Part shown: positions 25,201 through 33,900 of the stretch, piece by piece
Layout of the letters: every line of letters begins with the position of its first letter
Position numbering within the stretch: position 1 is the first letter of the stretch
From: Phoronis australis
Taxonomy: Eukaryota > Phoronida > Phoronidae
Length of the DNA stretch: 64,000 nucleotides
Assembly (NCBI GenBank): GCA_002633005.1
Contig: NMRA01000205.1
Location: 297,273-361,272 of the forward strand
Direction of reading: 5' to 3'
Position numbers and translations under genes: made by a program
Notes under the pieces: generated by a model
What the model was told of the DNA's origin: nothing
The model's input: the letters and a program-made list of their open reading frames with translations, nothing else
Databases searched by the model: none

Positions 25201-26917
25201 TATGGCAAATCAGATTTTTTCCGCGGAAATATAACGAAAATGCGCGGAGGGGATAAAAGAAAAAAGCGAAAATCCGCTTTTCCGCGGAAAATTCCAAGCC
25301 TTGATTAGTGGTGACTAGGGTGTGGGGGATTTTCCCCTCATTCAAAAGAGGATTCCCTTGTCAGGAGCTATAGGCACATTTCCTCTCAGGTGATCAAGGG
25401 CTGTGTACACAGGGTTCTTTGTGCATTGAAAACTTTTATGGCATAATTGCAGGACACTGTCCACACTGCGGTTGCCTGCTGTGTTGCCGTGACCCCCACC
25501 AAGGTGTCGCTGTGTCACGAAGACGTACAAACGGAGTACTTCCGGACCCTAGCCAGTGGCAATATTGAGGACATCACGAGTCTGGCTGTTGATCCCTCCA
25601 CCAATCAGTATCTTCTCATTGTAAGTGAATGTTTAATTTATTTGATAGATCATAATACATTAAAGGCTTAAGTAAAAAATTACTAGGTCTGATTTTTGTT
25701 TGAAGTGAACTTGTATCACGAATGACCAAATTTAAGTCCCACACAGCATTAATTAGGTCAAGCTCAATTTCCAAATTTCAAACTGGAATAAATCGTGGTG
25801 AATCTTCCCATTGAAGCAATTGGTGAACTCCAAGTGGTCCATGTCTAGTTTGGAAAAATGCTAATTGGGTGTAATAAAAAAAGAGTTCCATCACAAAACT
25901 TGAACCATAACGATGGTTTTCAAAAATGGCACTACACGGAGATTTATGTTCTATGTCAAGTTAATTCTACTTTGTGGTAAACATGGTGTGTAATGTAAGT
26001 CTGCTTTATAATTAGTGTTTACTGGATCAAGTACAGTTACGTTTGGAACATTCATGACTGGCACATTGCCTTGAGTTCATAAATTGACAACCCGTATATT
26101 CTAGTCTTCGACAAACTTTTACGACACCCGAATGAAAAACCTGGGAATTGATAAGTGCCCGCTGGATTTTCAGTTTTGGCGACCTCAGATTTTGTTTGGC
26201 GACCTTGGATTTTTTCCAGGTCGCCGAATGTGACTTGCCATTTAGCTAAGCGCCAAGTGCTGTTTAACATTTATCAAAAGAAATTTCGTGATACCGTTGT
26301 TTTGCTTGTAATATACAACTTTTTTACAACATTTTACGGGATGGCATGGTAAATAATGGAGTAAATACAAATGGAAAGTTAAATTCTACAGCTTTCTATC
26401 TCTCTGTAATAAATACCGTTTTGCATAATTTGGCATAGACTTGCTTATAAGTTACACGTGACCTTAGCATATAAGTAAACTGTTTATTAAAACGGAATTC
26501 ATTTTATGAAAATTCTGTGGTGCTAAAAATTCATAATCAAAGATGAATTCTTTGGCACCACACACATGGGTTTCAGTTTGCCTTCGACTTTGTTGAACTG
26601 CCTTCAGAAAGTGATGATTACAGTTGCTTTAATTTTTTTCTTCGTAGCTGAAATCAAAGAATTACAGTTAAAATTCAACTCAGCTGTGTAATGAGTCTTG
26701 TTTATTTCAGAATTTTGAGTCACAAGAGTCCAACGTTGAGAGTGAACAGTGGGCCATATATCTGTGCGGTAGTCGTGAGTGGTCTCAGTTGGTACAGGCT
26801 TTGGACATGGCGTGGTCGGGGCAGTTTCAGGTGTCGTTGCCAGTGACGGAGATTAATGACGTTTCTGTAACTCAGCAGTGCCACAATACAATACGAGCAC
26901 TGAAAGGGAACGCCTAA
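1279..26917 (+). CDS. PLEKHM2: PLEKHM2 (SKIP): RUN and PH domain lysosome/kinesin adaptor, whole gene
   Basis: Fourteen coding exons join in phase: 1279-1356, 7924-8045, 9441-9550, 10578-10702, 11627-11689, 12905-12985, 13904-14856, 15664-15733, 16676-16822, 17577-17665, 18450-18582, 19829-19995, 20684-20918, 25453-25620, and the last exon 26711-26917 ending in TAA; counted strictly this is fifteen blocks. The product is about 915 residues (human 1019). An N-terminal RUN domain (about 40-166) is followed by a low-complexity middle with a lysine run at about 254-261, a conserved block beginning VDNNLLL, and a C-terminal PH domain (about 688-791) with the family signature CGGCRR. In vertebrates PLEKHM2 binds ARL8 on lysosomes through RUN and recruits kinesin-1 to move them outward. 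The start ATG at 1279 is chosen because the next residues align with the human N-terminus (KDRLL versus KDRIL). Exons 12905-12985 and 20684-20918 each have a second copy beyond a single N. Confidence 0.94.
1420..1456. repeat. AT-rich microsatellite
   Basis: A run of TATATA/TTTATA units lies in PLEKHM2 intron 1. Nothing further can be said of it. Confidence 0.7.
2609..3202 (+). pseudogene. Decayed SGNH/GDSL-type hydrolase of mobile-element type
   Basis: From the ATG at 2609 a frame encodes ILILRRSHVCRLRDYML, resembling the SGNH block I consensus (LGDSxxRRL) but with the GD replaced by RR. It then hits TGA at 2744. In another frame FDPVVKIHGVGRMTTRSLF continues the expected fold, so at least one frameshift has occurred. 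From 2774 the frame is open again, with HVGGNDLS (block III, GxND) and RDQVHLN (block V, DxxH). Such short SGNH domains are common next to reverse transcriptases in non-LTR elements and as multicopy genes in marine invertebrates. No reverse transcriptase is seen beside it. It lies in PLEKHM2 intron 1. Confidence 0.7.
3967..4093 (-). mobile_element. tRNA-derived SINE, copy 1
   Basis: Read on the minus strand, this has an A-box-like GGCCGAATGGTTAGC and a B-box GGTTCGATTCCC (plus strand 3994-4005) with tRNA spacing, followed by a non-tRNA body ending near AGATGTGCTTCC. A second copy lies 366 bases downstream in the same orientation. The surrounding sequence and duplication argue for a SINE and not a working tRNA gene. 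Confidence 0.72.
4333..4490 (-). mobile_element. tRNA-derived SINE, copy 2
   Basis: This is a diverged copy of the element at 3967-4093, with B-box AGTTCGATTCCT and the same flanks (TGTAGTAATAGC on one side, CATATGATTCAC on the other). It has about 24 extra bases before the shared tail. The B-box carries a substitution, so it is unlikely to be transcribed well. Confidence 0.68.
4811..5030. repeat. Dispersed repeat, copy 1 (second copy near 39.05 kb)
   Basis: This segment includes TTGGTGAAATGGAT, AAACCAAAAGAATGGGAGG and ATTTTGCCTG. The same order with moderate divergence is found at 39045-39245 in the upstream part of MRPS22. It has no coding capacity and no clear terminal structure; an old non-autonomous element is likely. 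Confidence 0.65.
5655..6070. mobile_element. Long fold-back (MITE-like) element
   Basis: The left arm runs from TTTCCACTCGCCTTTTCAT through GAGATAAAGGGTCTGTAACC to CTCGAGATCATAGC. The right arm is its near-complete reverse complement, ending ATGAAAAGATGAGTGGAAA. The right arm has an extra 40 bases near 6006-6050. At the centre, 5783-5827 forms a second nearly perfect hairpin (ATCATAGCGCCGGTCT and its complement). No open frame of note. The structure fits a non-autonomous DNA transposon in PLEKHM2 intron 1. Confidence 0.75.
7498..7742. repeat. Tandem duplication, two units of about 122 bp
   Basis: The two units start with TTGGAACACATAATTA and TTGGAACACGTAATTAG. They share AATCACCTTTTG, GATCCATAATTATT (unit 1 GGTCC) and ACATTTTCAA/ACATTCTCAA. 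Divergence suggests an old local duplication in PLEKHM2 intron 1. Confidence 0.65.
7924..11689 (+). CDS. PLEKHM2: PLEKHM2 exons 2-5: RUN domain
   Basis: Four exons (7924-8045, 9441-9550, 10578-10702, 11627-11689) carry the RUN domain. Visible matches to human PLEKHM2 include HLDRLFMSG (human HLDHALLYG), GYWPM (GYWVL), GRAWLYHTLNENLLECYLR (SRAWLYLALNENSLESYLR) and TLCSGLECVEFCLDYD (TLVSGLEFIRFELDLD). All donors are GT and all acceptors AG, with phases 2, 1, 0 and 0 at the exon ends. In vertebrates this domain binds GTP-loaded ARL8. Confidence 0.93.
8081..8356. mobile_element. MITE-like inverted repeat just after PLEKHM2 exon 2
   Basis: The arms are about 97 bases: AATCAACTTACTCGTAGACC at the left end and its reverse complement at the right. 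Both arms continue through GAGCACAGTT, TCAACGACTGGTAGGGG and CTGGTTTCC with few mismatches. A non-palindromic centre of about 80 bases separates them. It begins 35 bases after the exon 2 donor site. Confidence 0.8.
12713..13098. repeat. First copy of a 386-bp N-flanked duplication
   Basis: The sequence from GGTCTAAACTTTG to TATGGTCATGAA is repeated with few differences at 13100-13485. The only base between the copies is an N at 13099. It contains PLEKHM2 exon 6. See the finding on this duplication. Confidence 0.9.
12905..12985 (+). CDS. PLEKHM2: PLEKHM2 exon 6, first of two copies
   Basis: This 81-base exon encodes DVPYLDVDSYLHLQDQDTMS and seven more residues, matching human DAPYLDLAPYMPDY just after the RUN domain. 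It is a whole number of codons (phase 0-0). An identical copy lies at 13292-13372 beyond the N at 13099. A gene predictor could wrongly include both copies without breaking the frame. Confidence 0.9.
13100..13485. repeat. Second copy of the 386-bp N-flanked duplication
   Basis: This is nearly identical to 12713-13098, with a handful of substitutions and 1-2 base indels (for example TTTTTTGAAC versus TTTTTTTAAC). The differences look like allelic variation or contig-end errors. Confidence 0.9.
13292..13372 (+). CDS. PLEKHM2: PLEKHM2 exon 6, second copy (probable assembly duplicate)
   Basis: This copy has the same 81 bases and splice sites as 12905-12985. It lies in a 386-base segment that repeats the sequence just before the single N. 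I take it as the same exon from the neighbouring contig or the other haplotype, not as a second exon of the gene. Only one of the two should be kept in a gene model. Confidence 0.8.
13904..14856 (+). CDS. PLEKHM2: PLEKHM2 large central exon (low-complexity linker)
   Basis: This 953-base exon begins after an AG at 13903 and ends at the donor GTAAGT at 14857. It encodes about residues 194-511. It holds SFEVERINTRHH followed by a run of eight basic residues, which aligns with the human segment EVIRVTKKKKIGKKKK, then four tandem 12-residue repeats (14225-14368), then an acidic and serine-rich stretch. Tryptophans next to acidic residues occur at about 348 (SEEW), 406 (MWDAE) and 468 (EESWDAG). 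The exon ends in phase 2; joining to 15664 gives DIQ-VDNN, equivalent to human EFR-VDNN. Confidence 0.92.
14225..14368 (+). repeat. Four tandem 36-bp coding repeats in PLEKHM2
   Basis: Four in-frame units of 36 bases encode SDMSRKVDSVES, ADISRKLDSVES, AGMSRKVDNVES and ADMPRKLDSEEW. The units stay in frame and differ by only a few substitutions, so the array is fairly young or still homogenised. I know of no equivalent array in vertebrate PLEKHM2. Long open frames on the opposite strand and in the other frames here are by-products of the repetition. Confidence 0.9.
15664..19995 (+). CDS. PLEKHM2: PLEKHM2 exons from the VDNN block to the start of the PH domain
   Basis: Exons 15664-15733, 16676-16822, 17577-17665, 18450-18582 and 19829-19995 encode the conserved part that follows the linker. 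Matches to human PLEKHM2 include VDNNLLLTLMLEVF (VDNNHLLLLMIHVF), YTEIDYVS (YNELDYVS), VQIVCTNRRKQFWL (VKLVCTNRRKQFLL), SNILTDATTQRIALTKW (PSILTDATMEKLALAKF) and YWEDRSP (HWEDPTD). The last exon ends inside the PH domain at FVL plus two bases of a serine codon. Phases are continuous throughout. Confidence 0.92.
16100..16337. mobile_element. Fold-back element rich in CTTAAG
   Basis: The ends GGCCCATTCCAAGAAA and TTTCTTGGAAAGAGTCCC are imperfect inverted repeats, and the interior has many ACTTAAG/CTTAAGT and GTCTTA blocks that pair with each other. A similar end (CTTGGAATGGACTTAA) recurs near 62690. It lies in a PLEKHM2 intron and has no coding capacity. Confidence 0.6.
20029..22363. repeat. 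First copy of a 2.3-kb N-flanked duplication
   Basis: The segment starts GTAGTTTTTGAAATTTCC and ends GGACTTATGTTGTTTGT. The whole block recurs at 22365-24838, the only separating base being N at 22364. It contains the PLEKHM2 PH exon 20684-20918 and its intron flanks. Confidence 0.9.
20684..20918 (+). CDS. PLEKHM2: PLEKHM2 PH-domain exon, first of two copies
   Basis: The acceptor is the AG at 20682-20683 and the donor GTGAGG at 20919. The exon encodes the core of the PH domain: SGGVLYLYEHKDE, IGSDECGGCRRSKTSDREH and EWLQCLCQAVSEG, against human SNGILYQYPDRTD, MGGEQCGGCRRANTTDRPH and EWMQHLCQAVSKG. An open frame can be read upstream through the acceptor from an ATG at 20659, but the alignment shows that those residues are intronic. 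Its length of 235 bases is not a multiple of three, so only one of the two copies can be used in a functional transcript. Confidence 0.92.
22365..24838. repeat. Second copy of the N-flanked duplication, about 2.5 kb
   Basis: It matches 20029-22363 end to end with scattered substitutions and several indels. It has an extra block of about 155 bases at roughly 23766-23920 and lacks a short stretch near 24110. The exon copy is at 23019-23253. The level and type of difference suit two haplotypes. Confidence 0.9.
23019..23253 (+). CDS. PLEKHM2: PLEKHM2 PH-domain exon, second copy (probable assembly or haplotype duplicate)
   Basis: This copy encodes the same residues as 20684-20918 with a silent change (TCT to TCA) near its end. 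Splicing both copies together would shift the frame, because the exon starts in phase 2 and ends in phase 0. It lies in the second half of a 2.3-2.5 kb duplication separated by a single N at 22364. Confidence 0.8.
25453..26917 (+). CDS. PLEKHM2: PLEKHM2 last two exons, C-terminal domain
   Basis: Exon 25453-25620 encodes VACCVAVTPTKVSLCHEDVQ and onward, matching human SPCIPCCLVLTDDRLFTCHEDCQ. The final exon 26711-26917 encodes EQWAIYLCGSREWSQLVQAL and onward (human PPWVIYLSCTSELDRLLSAL) and ends in TAA at 26915-26917. Both exons have GT/AG borders and phase 0 junctions. This region lies after the PH domain and is conserved through the family. Confidence 0.92.
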
Positions 26918-28330
26918 CGTGTCAGTGTGAACCAAACACTCGCACAATGAGTAATCATGGGAAGGGAAGCACTTGTGATAATACCTTCACAAAATACAAG
27001 TCTCTGGTTTATGTACTAGGAATATTTTCCGATGTTAATTACTGTTCCTCTTGCCTTTATTAATTATGCAATCAAGAATAGAAATGGAATTTAAACTAAC
27101 AGTCCAGAAAAGGCCAGCATCTTGCGTCTGTATTCTCTGCTGTCAAACAAGCACAATGACTCTCATAAACACAGTCTGTGTTTGCTTAAAGTCACTGGAT
27201 CCCAATTTGATGCATTAAAGTCAAATCAAACAATATTTTTGTATGCTATATATACATCAAACAATTCATAATCTTTGGTCCAGGTACAAAACATCCCCAA
27301 AGCCGTGTGTCCTTACGTTCCGTAACAGTTGTGGAAAAGTTTAATTGTCCCGAGAATATTCTGAATCATTTGCTGTAAAATGCCTATGGTGTTTGTGGAA
27401 AAATCAAAACTTTGAGAACACTTAAAATCTTGTCTAGTTGGTAAAAACAAGAATTCAATAACGTTAATGAGTGACTGCTTAAACAAGATGGCGGATTTTG
27501 CTTGGCCGTTTTTCATTTTGTTACAACTGTTGCTTGCATAGTTGAAAAAGGCCAGTGGAGCAGTATTCGAGGCTTTGGAAATGTCTCTCTGCAACAGGTA
27601 TGTGTTTTTCATATTAAGGGTAACTACACCAAAACATTGCTTTTTCCTTCTTCGAGTGCAGACTATAAAGCAAATACTTTGCGAGATTATTCAAAGTTTC
27701 ACCAGTGTAACACAGGATCTCATTTATTGTTAAGGACATCGATTAGCACAATGAACACCTGCAGTGTTATATAATTAAGCCAGGATATCTCATTGTATTT
27801 TGCATCTGGCTAACATTACAGTCCAACAGTACTACAATAAACCTTTGTTGTGTTTTGTACAAACACAACACTCACCGCTGAAGTTTATGTCATGTGCATG
27901 ACTTGTAATACATGGTCACACCTCGTGAAGACTCACCTGATCTCACAAAAATCTTGCTCTACAGGACGCAGCCCTGTTTGTTAGCTTACTATAATCATCT
28001 GCTTCACATATCCGAATTCAGATACGTACGTAGCCTGTGCTGTCTGCTACTTGGTTCGCTGACAGCAGAATCTGTTACAGCAATCATTTTAGAAAGGTCT
28101 AAGGATGGTTCACTGTAATGCTGTTTGGCCTACTGTGATGGAAGTGTCTCTGGCTTATGATACGTGGTGTTCATAGATATTGGTATTTATTTTATGAATG
28201 GTTGTGCAATATTTTGGACCAATTTTATAATCAAACCATGAAGGATGATTTTCAAAGAAAAGTTCTTTGAATTTGTATACATAATGTCACAGAATTTTAT
28301 GATAGGGAGTTGGACAGCTAGTGAATTCTT
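26918..28330. other. PLEKHM2 downstream region
   Basis: No coding exon is recognised. It should hold the PLEKHM2 3' UTR. A candidate poly(A) signal AATAAA lies at 27836. Short open frames here resemble no family that I know. Confidence 0.5.
27836..27841 (+). terminator. Candidate poly(A) signal of PLEKHM2
   Basis: AATAAA is followed within 30 bases by the GT-rich TTTGTTGTGTTTTGT, the usual arrangement for cleavage and polyadenylation. It lies about 920 bases after the stop codon. Closer signals may have been missed. Confidence 0.35.
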
Positions 28331-29575
28331 ATGCGCCCACATATTTATATGTGGGTGCATGTTACTGTCATCTCTGTCTGTCCAGCGTCCGCAGCTGTTC
28401 TCCTAAACCCTCACAGGATCTTGTTGAGATTTGACAGATGTGTTCCTATAAAGTTGACAACAAATTTCAGACAGACCTGACTACTGGTGTGCCCCCTAGT
28501 GGCAATTTTAGTTTTTTACGCTTACCTCTGTATCTTAAAACGGATTTTCATGAAACTTGGCATATAAGCATCTATTAACGAGATGACATTATCCTCCCGT
28601 TTTCAGGTGGATTCGACGTAGTTTGTGCCACCTAGTGGCCATTTTTACTGTTTTCGAATCTCGTTTTTTGGCGTATGCCCCTCTATTAACCAAACTGCTC
28701 TAAGGATGATTGTGAAAGTTGTCATGTATGTTCTTACTGTGAAGAGAGCGGCTGACCATTATTTTGGACGACTTCGACTGCTTTGGCCCCTTCTAGTGGC
28801 AGTTTTGTTTTTGATTTTGCACCTATGGCTATATCTCATTAAGGCTCTGCAGGATATTTACTAAATTTAGCAAGTATGTATGTATGTATGTATGTATGTA
28901 TGTATGTATGTATGTATGTATGTATGTATATATATATATATATATGAAGTTGACACAGGATGATGACGACTTTCGAACAGATCGGACTACCACTGTGCCC
29001 CCTAGTGGCAATTTTAGTTGTTTACTTTTAACTCTGTATCTTTGAAAATCCTCAATGGATTTTCATAAAATTTGGCAGATAGCCATATATTAGTGAGATG
29101 ATGCTTTCCATCTGTTTTCGAATGGATTCAAGATATTTTGCGCCACCTAGTGCACATTTTTATTGTTTTTTGGCACTCATCCCTCTGTCAACCGAACCAC
29201 TTTAAGGATGATTTTAAAAATTGGCATATATGATTTTAATGTGAAGAGAATGGTTGACAATGATTTTCCTGACTGTCTACTGTGGCACCTCCTAGTGGCA
29301 GTTTTGTTCTGTTCTGCTTCCATGGCTGCATCTCCTAAACCAATTGCAGGATCTTTGTTACATTTAGCAAGTGTACAAGTTGACAACGGACAACTTTCAC
29401 ATGTACCCAACAAACTCTGTGCCCCATATTGGCAATTTGATTCTTTTCCGTTTTCCTCTGTTTCTCTGAAGTTCCTGGACAGATTTTTATGAAATTTGGT
29501 AGTCTTCTATAATTAAATAAATGATGACATGTTGTCGTTTTTGGATGGTTTTACGTATAGTAGCTATTTTTAGGA
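28331..29575 (+). mobile_element. Repeat element with CTCF-like motifs, left copy
   Basis: The element opens with a 30-base palindromic hairpin at 28331-28360 (ATGCGCCCACATA ... TATGTGGGTGCAT). It contains about two and a half units of roughly 505 bases. Each unit has blocks built on CCTAGTGGC, such as GTGCCCCCTAGTGG (28489-28502, 28995-29008) and GTGCCACCTAGTGG (28625-28638). Reverse-complemented these read CCACTAGGGGGCAC and CCACTAGGTGGCAC. An inverted second copy with the same hairpin end lies at about 35600-37071. No transposase or reverse transcriptase is seen. The right border is approximate. Confidence 0.75.
28874..28946. repeat. (TGTA)n / (TA)n microsatellite
   Basis: About 13 TGTA units are followed by a TA run. 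It sits between two units of the CTAGTGG repeat element. It is probably length-variable and prone to sequencing error. Confidence 0.95.
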
Positions 29576-30914
29576 TATAAATAAGCACCCCTGGAAGCAC
29601 ACCATTTGCAGCGCATGCGTGGTTGCATTTCAACGCTCCACGTTGCTCTTGTTATATTAACTTGACATGTCAGTTGTCTTGTGATTATAACTCTGTAGTG
29701 TAGTCATATGTGAAAATGCTTTCATGACACATTCTCAAATAAAATGATTTTATAAAGTCACGTTATTTTTTAACTGGAAGCTGGAAAGCAGATGAATTTT
29801 ATGTCAGCTTGGCTCCTCAGTTCAGATGTGAAAATGCTTTTATCATAAATTCTCGAATGTAACCCGATTTTATGGCTGGAACTGGAAAGCAAATAACATT
29901 GATGTCAGGTGGTTTTATTGAAAAATTCTGCTCTTTAACAGGTAATCAGTAGAGAATTTCAGACTATTCTCATTACAGTTTCGGATTTTTTGTCCTAAGT
30001 TGAGAGAATGCGGTTTTGAGAAAAAGGTAAGCAAAAACACGACTAACATTAGAGCATTATGAAATTAGCAGTTTCATAAACATGGATTAACTTCGAAATG
30101 TTAAAAAGATCACCTTTCTTGATAGCACAGGATATGAAATATCTGTAAAGTTCCTTTCTTAAGCATGGACCTGACAGGCTCTGAAACTGTTGCAAATGTG
30201 ATTTTGCAGAGAGAAATTGGCTGCTAATTTTGTAGATGTTTATTTATGTCTGCACGTTACCTCATTCCGAGTGGGAGATAGGTGATGTACAGCAAAGCTG
30301 GTATTTAAAAATTCTCAGAACAAAAATAAAATTCTTATGTCACCCTTTTCAACTCATTCATGACAAATGCTGCATGTTTTTTTTTCCAGTAGGTGATTGG
30401 CTTCATAAGTCAGAAGACCGTTTTTTTTTCATTTTATGCAACCTGGACTATTCCACTGTCGTAAAATTTTGTCCTTGGCTAGCTTTATAAACATTGTCCC
30501 AAAAGAGAGAAGTCATGAATTGAACCACTGGTTGTTTTGCATTGTATTGTCCAACTAATGACACTTTACATCACAACTGCTCCAGAAAAATGTTAAACCA
30601 TAGTAAAACCATTGTGCAAAAAATATGCCCAACATTTTTATTCCTCAAGTAACAAATAGATTTTAAACACCAGAACAACCATAAATGCAAAGCATCTGCA
30701 AATGCACTGGGCCGCTTCAATCACTGCTCTTGACGGAGATATCCAAAAGAAAACTATTGTGTTCACATCCATCATTCATCACAATCATAGCTTATCTTAC
30801 TTTGTATAAAAACCTGTAACTATTCCTTTTCTCACTACAAGGACCACTGTGTTTAGTCAAACGTTCTTAGTCAAGCTTGTTTGCCAGAATTGTGCTGACA
30901 AGTCACACATTGTT
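29576..30914. other. Intergenic stretch between PLEKHM2 and MRPS22
   Basis: The PLEKHM2 and MRPS22 genes converge here. The low-coordinate part has no recognisable gene. The part next to 30914 should be the MRPS22 3' UTR on the minus strand, with a candidate poly(A) signal at 30637-30642. Nothing else is seen. Confidence 0.5.
30637..30642 (-). terminator. Candidate poly(A) signal of MRPS22
   Basis: TTTATT on the plus strand reads AATAAA on the minus strand, about 275 bases after the MRPS22 stop codon. The distance is ordinary for a 3' UTR; support comes from the hexamer only. Confidence 0.4.
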
Positions 30915-33900
30915 TCAACTGCTGACAGAGTGATCCCTCTCATCGAGGTACGACTCCAAGGCAAGCTCAACTTCTCCATGCGAGGCATCATTCTGTATGA
31001 AGCACTGAAAAACATGGTTAAAGCCACTAAAAATAAGCCTCCTGTTGCAAAAATTAAATTCTGACCACTTAACATTATGAAGTTAGTCTCAAATTGACCT
31101 ATCGCCAGGATTTTGAGTGACGGCTTAACTGACTAATCAGAACGCAGCATTCTTGACACACCTTCATTTAAGCTGCCATTTTACCCGACAAACAACACAT
31201 TGCTGGGTAAAACATAATGTTTGTTTGTCGACATTTCACAAGGGGGCAGAGCTTGCAATAGGTCAATTATTATATCAGTCGAACAAGAGGTGAATCTGGG
31301 CTTGAAAAACTGACAGCTTGTCCCTGCCCATACAGTTGGCTTCAAAGCGGTTGTGTATGTTCTGGACATGGCCTCGGGCACTAAGAATGTAATTTTTTTC
31401 CAAGCTCAGAAAACATGTCTCATCTAAGTTATGAGCAAGTTGAGATCAGTTTTATAGTGGCAAGTTGAACAAGTAAAAGTTTCTTTGATCAAATGCGGGA
31501 CTCTTGTAGCTTTAGTAATATGTACATTACTTGAATGTACACATCGTCTTTGAATGGTTGAGCAATGCAACCTAGAAATATTTTGTTGAACAGGCGACGC
31601 TGGGATTTCTCGATGATAGTTGAGGAGCAACTGACGAATGATATTCATCGATGAATGATATTCATCACTTGGAAGCTGTTCATTCCTTACTGTCCTCCAG
31701 GTGTCACCTCATAGCAGCTCATTTTACAAAATATTCAGGGACAATACCGCTTTTCCATTGTTGTCAGACTGTCATACATTGATTTGAAAGGGATTGTATT
31801 ATTACCTATTTACTCAGTTACCGTCGTCATTCTCCCACATTCTTTAAATTTGAATAATTTCTTATAACAACTAGTTTTTCTCTTCTAGAATTCATCCACT
31901 GTGCTCTAAAGCGTCCCAACTTACTGTCTAGTTTGTAGCGCACATGACAACTTCATATCTTGTAGTAGTTATATTTTCATTGACGAAATGTGAATTCCAC
32001 TTGGTTGGATGTTGAGAAAGGTACATTTGAATACTACTAGCAGCTATTGAAAAATGCCTTTGTGGCTTGAAGCTCCAGCAACAAGAATATCAATTTATAC
32101 ATTTCACTCGTGTTTTGTGACTCACTCAAGATAACAAGGTGTTAAAATAAAATAACAAAATGATTTGCTGTTATCTTTTAGCTCGTACCATATGTTATGA
32201 AAAATAGTCAAGCCAAGGCATGCACATTGATGCCCCTACAACGATTTGAGGGGGCCATTTATCGTCCTTTCTCAGGGCCACTCTTTCGCCAGACATGAGA
32301 CTGTGAAAGAAGGTACTTTTGTCTAATAACTCACCTTCAGTATGGCAACACTGTCCTCTGGTGGCAGACTAGAAAGTGACTTGGCTGTTTCAGAGTCAGG
32401 GTGGACAATGGCGAACAAATGCACCAGGTCTGCAGCGTCAGACAGGCTGGAAACAGATTTACTTAATAAAAACAAGAAAAATAATGCAACACCACTAGAA
32501 GTGTTCATCACACAACAGTTCGTTGAAAGCCCATTGTCTCCTAGATATACATATACTTCAAGGATGTCTTTATCAAGTTGTCCTTTAGAAGCAGCATCCC
32601 ACCAAGCTGTAGAAATTGTCATGATAAAATTGACATTTTTGTATTTTCAAGGGCTAGATTCCTACATTGGTCAAACATTTCAAATACTTGTAGTACGTGA
32701 GAAATCTGTACGCTACAGTCAGCAACACAAGTTTCTGAAAATGCAACCACCACTTTTTTCCGAAAGTCCCCAGGGGTTTTTCGGATGCAAAGTCACTTCC
32801 GGAAATAAGACATTTGAAAACATGCCCCATGAATCCAATTGTTTTAGTGAGAGGAAGTCATGGGGTACACCAATATTCATCGATGTAATGTTTAGTTTTT
32901 GTTTTATATTGTGCAAGGGTCGAGGGCCAAATATAAAAATGAAGTATAGTGTGTTTTCCCAAAAACATGAAAGGTAATTGAAAAATATCAAATGAAGTAA
33001 GAGTGAAGAATGAAGTCACATAAAAGTGTCATTCTGTCACACTAAATTCACTTATTCAACGACAACGAGACAGACTCACTAGTCTCTCTGTATGGTGTCC
33101 ACTAACAGGTAATCCATCCTTCTGTGGCAGACCAAGTAGAAGGCCATGTTGCCAAAATGCCTCGTAGACCGTAGTTCGTCATATTGGCGTGTGTCATTAA
33201 CATGGTTGTACGTTCGTTCCACAACCTGTAAAGTGCACTGCCATTGGCTCACAAGTAAAACATATATTAAGCATTAATAAAAATAAAATCCGATTAAGCT
33301 AAATTTCATTTTACACTTTCGAAGGTTTAGTGCCAAAGGTTTGCAGATCCAAAAGCAGCATGTTGTAATGCACGAGTTCAAATCCAAACAACTCAATCCA
33401 AAAATCCATTCCCATCTCAAACAAATCAATGTTTATTTCAGCACTAAGGCCTCAGGCCCATATTCACATAGCGATGAAGCAAATACCAAGTGCGTAATTA
33501 CCACTGCATGCCCGCACCCAGTCAAAAATATACGGGGGCTGGAATTTTTCAGAACGTGGACCTTCTACTGAAAAAAAATCAACGAGGACTAAAAAAACAG
33601 GCCACTAGGTTCAGGCCTATGAATTGTGCATCTGCTGCGAATTCCTGTGGACGTTGTGGACTTTTGTCTCGTTTGCTCAGATTTCTTATTTCATTGAGGT
33701 CCAATTCGCCAAATTGGGGGGCTAATTCAAGCCCCCCTGGGTGCACCCAAGCACTGAAAGGAGATGTGACGCAACAAAGGTAATTCAATTATTCATCTAC
33801 AAAAAACTTGGTGAGCTAATTTCCAAAATGGAGACGAAACGTTCAAAAAAATTTTGGTTATAAAGAAGAAGATAGATATTCGACTTGTATCTATTCAATC

